Positions 6,810 through 9,807 of a stretch of DNA of 9,807 nt are shown piece after piece. Under the pieces are notes generated by a model. It did no database searches and was not told where the DNA came from. It saw only the letters and a program-made list of their open reading frames with translations. The DNA comes from an uncultured Ruminococcus sp. (lineage in GTDB: Bacteria; Bacillota; Clostridia; Oscillospirales; Ruminococcaceae), in contig CAMCOJ010000060.1 in the NCBI GenBank assembly GCA_945876405.1, forward strand, positions 1 to 9,807, written 5' to 3'. Numbering within the stretch: position 1 is the stretch's first letter; every line of letters starts with the position of its first letter. The translations under genes were made by a program, and so were the position numbers.

Positions 6810-7332
6810 AACGGAACTGAGAATTGCCGGAACTGCAAATGATTCCATAGTTGACGGTCCGGGACTGAGGTTTGCTGTATTTACCCAGGGATGTCCTCAC
6901 AGATGTCCGGGGTGTCACAATCCGCATACCCATGATTTTAACGGAGGAAAGACTGTTACGACAGAGTTCCTTGCCGAAAGGATAAAAAGCAATCCTCTGC
7001 TTGACGGTGTGACATTCAGCGGCGGAGAACCTTTCTGCCAGCCTGAGGCACTTGCAGAACTTGCAGGAAAAATACATGGTACCGGACTTAATATTGTCAC
7101 TTATACGGGGTATACTTTTGAGTATCTGTATGAAAATGCAAATGAGGAAAATCACTTCGGTGAACTTCTTGCGTGTACCGATATCCTCATTGACGGTCCG
7201 TTTATTGAAAGTCAGAAAAGTATAGAACTTCTTTTCCGCGGCAGCAGAAACCAGCGCATACTTGACTGTAAAAAAAGCATGGAATCGGGTGTGCCGGTTT
7301 CATATGATATTTCTGAATTTAATTATATGTAA
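6802..7332 (+). CDS. nrdG: Anaerobic ribonucleotide reductase activating enzyme (radical SAM)
   Basis: The 4Fe-4S/SAM enzyme that installs the glycyl radical on NrdD. ATG at 6802 overlaps the last 8 bases of nrdD (ATGAATAA), implying translational coupling; no strong ribosome site is visible. GTG 6790 in the same frame is a less likely start. The 176-aa product has family length. It opens LRIAGTANDSIVDGPG, followed by the radical-SAM triad Cys31-x3-Cys35-x2-Cys38 in CPHRCPGC, HNPHTHDF just after it, SGGEPF (73-78) for SAM binding, and DGPF (131-134). All key residues are present. Confidence 0.97.
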   Translation: MNKTELRIAGTANDSIVDGPGLRFAVFTQGCPHRCPGCHNPHTHDFNGGKTVTTEFLAERIKSNPLLDGVTFSGGEPFCQPEALAELAGKIHGTGLNIVTYTGYTFEYLYENANEENHFGELLACTDILIDGPFIESQKSIELLFRGSRNQRILDCKKSMESGVPVSYDISEFNYM

Positions 7333-7358
7333 AGAAGGTTTGCGTGCGAAGGTGCAGG

Positions 7359-7398
7359 CGAGCGAAGGGAGTGCATAGCTCGACCGCAGAGCCCTGCG
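7359..7398 (+). repeat. GC-rich double hairpin between nrdG and the binding protein
   Basis: CGAGC (7359-7363) pairs with GCTCG (7378-7382) around a 14-base loop; directly after it CGCAG (7385-7389) pairs with CTGCG (7394-7398) around AGCC, then AAAAAAGC-like sequence follows. The patch is much richer in G+C than the surrounding intergenic DNA. It may be a REP-like dispersed element or the nrdDG transcript end. There is no U-tract on the + strand. Confidence 0.4.
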
Positions 7399-7469
7399 AA
7401 AAAGCACTATACTCAACTTATAGCCTTAGCATAGCAGCCTTTACTGATTTATAGCGAAAGGAGCAAGAA

Positions 7470-9101
7470 TTGAAACTAACTCTTTATCTCAGAAAAATAA
7501 ACACTATTATCCTTGTCATGCTCCTTCTGATGATGACGTTTGCTGCAACAGGCTGCGGAAATGATGAGGAGGATGACGGTTCAGGATATTCATTTACCTG
7601 CACTCTCCACGAAAATCCACAGAATCTTGACCCTCAGCTTGCCACCGACAAATCTTCACTTACTGTAATAAAAAACATGTTCACAGGTCTTATGACTGTT
7701 GGAACAAACGGAAAAATAGAATACGGAGTGGCAAAGAGCTATGAAGTTTCAGATGACGGACTTAAGTACACTTTCGTTCTCCGTGACAACTGTCACTGGC
7801 ACAGCAGCGCAGGACCGGAGGGACTTGTAACCGCACATGACTTTGTTTATGCATTCAAGAGAATATTTGATCCTGTTATGAGATCGCCGTATGCTGAAAA
7901 ATTCAGTTTTCTTCAGAACGCAAAGTCAATTATGGACGGTAACATGGAATTTACAGAACTCGGCGTTTATGCAGTAAACAACACAGAGCTTGTTTTCTGC
8001 CTTGATGAGCCGAATTCAGAATTTCTCTATCTGCTGACAACTTCACCGGCCATGCCGTGTAACAAGCGTTTCTTTGAAGGAACTAAGGCACGCTATGGAC
8101 TTGATGATGAATCTGTAATATCAAACGGTGCCTTCTATATTTCACAGTGGGCATATGACCCTTATGGTTCGGATAATCTTATCTATATGAAACGCAACTA
8201 CGAAAATTCTGCAAATGACAGGGTTTATCCGTACATGCTTACTTTCATTATAGAGCGTGACAGTGCAGCAGCTGCTGAAAACTTTACTGCGTCGGTAACA
8301 GACTGCTTTGTATCTGAAACCGCCCAGAAAAAGTCCTTCATGGGAGCTATAGATGTTAAAAGTTACGAGACCACATCATACGGAATCATATTCAATAAAA
8401 ATCTTAATATAGACAGCGATATAAAAAAGATGCTTTCCCTTACTGTTGACCGAAAGGGACTTGAGTCTGTTGCACCTGAGAATTTTAAGGTTGCATACGG
8501 AATTATTCCGGGAAGTCTTTATGTGGGAGACAATGTGTTCAGAGAACAGTACCCTGCCATTTCCTACGACTTCTATTCAGCGGATACAGAGGAAATGCTT
8601 CCGGATGTGGTTGACAGGATTAACCGTGATTATCCGGACGGAGTAAACATACTTGTTATGAACAAATCGGAAGCCGGCGTTATAGGAAAGATAGTCGATG
8701 ACTGGCAGGATGAACTTGGAATATATGTCAGGACGGATTATGTGGAAGAGGATGAATACTACAGCAGACTTGAAGTGGGCGAATACTTCATGGCATTTGC
8801 CGAGATCAGTTCCGATGACAGTTCAGTTTATTATTACCTCAGAAATGTTATTGATGAAATATATAATGAAGATGATGCTTACGAAACAAAATCTCTTCTT
8901 GACACCTCTCTTTCCTGCATAAGAGACGACATAAAATGTGAAATATACCGTGATGCAGAGAACGCTGTTATGGAGGCTGGCGACTACATTCCTCTGTTTT
9001 ACAGAAAACTCTTCCTCATATACAGAAAAAATGTCTCTGACCTGGGATTCAACCCTTTCTCAGAACAGCTTGACTTTGAAAAAGCGAAATATTTTAAATA
9101 A
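7470..9101 (+). CDS. Peptide ABC transporter substrate-binding lipoprotein (SBP family 5, OppA-like)
   Basis: Predicted extracytoplasmic oligopeptide-binding protein of 543 aa, normal for OppA/DppE-type members. TTG start at 7470 with AAAGGAG (7457-7463) 6 bases upstream. Residues 1-28 are a lipoprotein signal peptide: basic KLTLYLRK, a Leu/Met-rich core, and lipobox ATGC with acylated Cys29. An acidic tether follows (NDEEDDG). The mature domain shows the family pattern: NPQNLDPQLATDKSS, the FTGLMTVGTNGKIEYGVAKS region, YTFVLRDNCHWHS, TAHDFVYAFKRIFDP, then SNGAFYISQW, and near the end YIPLFYRKLFL. No permease or ATPase gene lies within the window, so it may be an orphan receptor or supply a transporter encoded elsewhere. 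It is preceded by a 137-base spacer and followed by a terminator, suggesting its own transcription unit. The peptide specificity cannot be read from sequence. Confidence 0.92.
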   Translation: MKLTLYLRKINTIILVMLLLMMTFAATGCGNDEEDDGSGYSFTCTLHENPQNLDPQLATDKSSLTVIKNMFTGLMTVGTNGKIEYGVAKSYEVSDDGLKYTFVLRDNCHWHSSAGPEGLVTAHDFVYAFKRIFDPVMRSPYAEKFSFLQNAKSIMDGNMEFTELGVYAVNNTELVFCLDEPNSEFLYLLTTSPAMPCNKRFFEGTKARYGLDDESVISNGAFYISQWAYDPYGSDNLIYMKRNYENSANDRVYPYMLTFIIERDSAAAAENFTASVTDCFVSETAQKKSFMGAIDVKSYETTSYGIIFNKNLNIDSDIKKMLSLTVDRKGLESVAPENFKVAYGIIPGSLYVGDNVFREQYPAISYDFYSADTEEMLPDVVDRINRDYPDGVNILVMNKSEAGVIGKIVDDWQDELGIYVRTDYVEEDEYYSRLEVGEYFMAFAEISSDDSSVYYYLRNVIDEIYNEDDAYETKSLLDTSLSCIRDDIKCEIYRDAENAVMEAGDYIPLFYRKLFLIYRKNVSDLGFNPFSEQLDFEKAKYFK

Positions 9102-9129
9102 TAAAAGGTTGATCTGACTTAAATATGCG

Positions 9130-9161
9130 AACAGCTCCGGAAGAAATATTCCGGAGCTGTT
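9130..9161 (+). terminator. Strong hairpin terminator after the binding protein
   Basis: AACAGCTCCGGAA (9130-9142) and TTCCGGAGCTGTT (9149-9161) form a perfect 13-bp stem with loop GAAATA. The U-tract is weak (TTTGT), but the stem is GC-rich and lies 28 bases after the stop. It isolates the region to the right. Confidence 0.75.
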
Positions 9162-9182
9162 TGTCAGGTATTGGTTTTCACC

Positions 9183-9240
9183 TTTATTAGCAAGAAGTCC
9201 CCCACCTCTATAGGTGGCGGGATGAATTGCGACTAATAAA
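9183..9240 (+). other. Nested inverted-repeat element, possible solo IS200/IS605-type end
   Basis: Outer 8-bp arms TTTATTAG (9183-9190) and CTAATAAA (9233-9240) enclose an inner hairpin. That hairpin is CCACCT (9202-9207), loop CTAT, AGGTGG (9212-9217), extended past one C·C mismatch by UCC (9198-9200) with GGG (9219-9221). The tail reads GATGAATTGCGAC. The hairpin followed by GGGATGAATTG resembles right ends / omegaRNA scaffolds of TnpB-bearing IS200/IS605 elements as I remember them, but no tnpA or tnpB lies beside it. Alternatives are a small structured RNA or an attachment-type site next to the following module. The structure is seen directly; the identity is inference. Confidence 0.4.
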
Positions 9241-9246
9241 AAACAC

Positions 9247-9275
9247 TTGACAAATTTCAAAAAATCGCATATAAT
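9247..9275 (+). promoter_or_regulatory. Perfect consensus sigma-A promoter of the repeat RNA
   Basis: TTGACA (9247-9252) and TATAAT (9270-9275) are both exact consensus hexamers with the ideal 17-base spacer. Transcription should begin near 9282. It is the best promoter in the window, as expected for a constitutive, abundant non-coding RNA. It begins seven bases after the nested repeat element. Confidence 0.93.
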
Positions 9276-9318
9276 ATAATTAGGACAACTATAAGTTGCT
9301 AACGTGGACTGACACGAT

Positions 9319-9432
9319 AAAAATCCGAAATTATTGCCGTACGAATGTGACGGACGGTTGGCAGGCAACAGAAAAACCTGAAATATTGCCGTACGAATGT
9401 GACGGACGGTTGGCGGACAACAGAAAAATCAG
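9319..9432 (+). repeat. Tandem direct repeat, about 2.2 units of 52 bases
   Basis: Unit 1 begins with AAAAATCCG at 9319, unit 2 with AAAAACCTG at 9372, and a partial unit 3 with AAAAATCAG at 9424. The core ATTGCCGTACGAATGTGACG (from 9333 and 9385) and the following GACGGTTGGC are identical in both copies. Differences are confined to the A-rich boundary, one extra T in unit 1 and AGG versus GGA after the core. Within the core, CCGT (9337-9340) can pair with either of two adjacent ACGG blocks (9350-9353 or 9354-9357). In unit 1, TTGCC (9334-9338) could also pair with GGCAA (9364-9368). The A-rich boundaries would suit cutting by a ToxN-like RNase. Confidence 0.92.
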
Positions 9433-9440
9433 TCACAACA

Positions 9441-9486
9441 AAAGAGAAGGAGCTTTAGCTGCGGCAAAGTTTTCTTCTCTTTTTTT
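9441..9486 (+). terminator. Rho-independent terminator between repeat RNA and toxin-like gene
   Basis: AAAGAGAAG (9441-9449) pairs with CTTCTCTTT (9474-9482), with an inner stem CTTT/AAAG plus GC/GC around TGCG, and a run of T through 9486. It ends three bases before the AAGGAG of the next gene. A leaky terminator at this point is the standard device in type III toxin-antitoxin loci to make far more antitoxin RNA than toxin mRNA. Confidence 0.88.
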
Positions 9487-9500
9487 ATTAAGGAGAACAT

Positions 9501-9807
9501 ATGAAAAAAAGAGAAATTATCGATATAATGTATAAATCTGCTCAACTTTTCGAACAGAATCTAAAAAACAAAAATCTGTTAATAATATATGGAAATGTTA
9601 ATTTGCCCAAAATCATAGAAACACGGGCAACAGATGACAATTTTTTACATCTTACTGGAATTGAAAATGTTAATTCATCAGTTACTCCTGCAAAGTTTTA
9701 TAAAAATATTCTTGACAAAAAAATATCCGAAAATGACTTTGAAATAAAAAAAGACGGTACAACCGAATTGAAACTGAAGGTTTTGCCATTTCTGATGGAT
9801 ATAACAA
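9501..9807 (+). CDS. PBECR4-like nuclease, candidate type III toxin (3' end beyond window)
   Basis: The open frame starts at ATG 9501 with AAGGAG (9490-9495) 5 bases upstream and runs without a stop through the last base, giving 102 residues plus a partial codon. A helix-rich start (MKKREIIDIMYKSAQLFEQN) is followed by strand LLIIYG, then IETRATDDNFLHLTGI with the FLHLTG motif at 48-53, FYKNILDKKISENDFEI (66-82), and DGTTELKLKVLPFL (85-98). This pattern recalls PBECR4 domains, small predicted RNases of the Barnase-EndoU-ColicinE5/D-RelE fold, and possibly CptN-type toxins; I recall it from motif appearance only. His50 is a candidate functional residue. The gene looks more A+T-rich than its neighbours and follows a repeat RNA and terminator, suggesting a mobile toxin-antitoxin module. 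The catalytic part may be incomplete because the C-terminus is missing. Confidence 0.85.
   Translation, partial: MKKREIIDIMYKSAQLFEQNLKNKNLLIIYGNVNLPKIIETRATDDNFLHLTGIENVNSSVTPAKFYKNILDKKISENDFEIKKDGTTELKLKVLPFLMDIT

Larger units (their letters stand above)
9282..9486 (+). ncRNA. Candidate type III antitoxin RNA (tandem-repeat RNA)
   Basis: The predicted transcript of about 205 bases runs from the consensus promoter to a rho-independent terminator, all upstream of a nuclease-like gene. It starts with a small hairpin CAACT/AGTTG (9286-9290 and 9294-9298) and then carries about 2.2 direct repeats. Reading it as protein is unlikely: the repeat steps (53 then 52 bases) are not multiples of three, so the copies would be read in different frames, and no ribosome site is evident. 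In type III toxin-antitoxin systems (ToxIN, CptIN, TenpIN) such a repeat RNA is cut by the toxin into single units that fold as pseudoknots and hold the toxin inactive. The assignment is by architecture; both start and end are predictions. Confidence 0.6.

Noticed and set aside
7344..7454. 36-aa open frame starting at GTG after nrdG
   Set aside because: No Shine-Dalgarno sequence, odd composition (Arg/Cys/Ser rich) and overlap with two hairpins; more likely a non-coding repeat.
9334..9432. Guanidine-II (mini-ykkC) riboswitch, because of two tandem units with ACGA/ACGG
   Set aside because: The ACGR tetramers are not clean loops on GC stems, units are 52 bases long, and the downstream gene is nuclease-like rather than a guanidine exporter. 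Tandem antitoxin units fit better.
9319..9432. CRISPR array
   Set aside because: The two copies are contiguous repeats without unique spacers, and no cas gene is near.
9296..9535. 79-codon open frame across the tandem repeats
   Set aside because: It starts without a ribosome site, the repeat copies are read in different frames, and it runs through the terminator and into the next gene out of frame. It is better explained by the repeat RNA.

Overview
The window looks like a contig end from an anaerobic Firmicute of class Clostridia, probably Ruminococcus-like (Oscillospiraceae). This is inferred from gene content: a SCIFF ranthipeptide locus, a class III (oxygen-sensitive) ribonucleotide reductase with its activase, SGNH hydrolases behind Thr/Ser-rich linkers, a DUF4358-type lipoprotein, AT-rich intergenic DNA and Gram-positive Shine-Dalgarno sequences. 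Every gene I accept is on the + strand. Bases 1-46 are not biological: they are an Illumina Nextera i5 adapter left on the contig.

Layout. (1) 80-1679: a ranthipeptide cassette, with a 47-aa Cys-rich SCIFF precursor (missed by standard ORF length cut-offs), a hairpin, the radical-SAM/SPASM maturase and a terminator. (2) 1812-4255: a strong promoter followed by two paralogous membrane-anchored SGNH hydrolases and a small lipoprotein, probably one operon for cell-surface work. The second hydrolase has no ATG/GTG/TTG at its evident 5' end and seems to start at ATT. (3) 4256-4466: a leader with three hairpins and a terminator-like stem that ends just before the ribosome site of nrdD. (4) 4479-7332: nrdD-nrdG, overlapping by 8 bases, for anaerobic dNTP synthesis. 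(5) 7333-7469: a short GC-rich spacer with two hairpins, then an orphan oligopeptide-binding lipoprotein of SBP family 5 (7470-9101) and a hairpin terminator.

(6) 9183-9807 is the most interesting part. After a compact structured element that may be a solo IS200/IS605-type end, there is a perfect consensus promoter (TTGACA, 17 bases, TATAAT). It is followed by about 2.2 copies of a 52-base direct repeat, a rho-independent terminator, a Shine-Dalgarno site and the 5' part of a gene resembling PBECR4/BECR-fold nucleases, which is cut by the window end. This promoter / non-coding tandem repeat / terminator / RNase order is that of a type III toxin-antitoxin system, in which the repeat RNA is itself the antitoxin. 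It may belong to the CptIN family known from gut Clostridia, or be a divergent or new family; the sequence alone cannot decide.

The modules are mostly housekeeping genes of an anaerobe (SCIFF, NrdDG, peptide uptake, envelope), with the accessory RNA-toxin module at the right edge.
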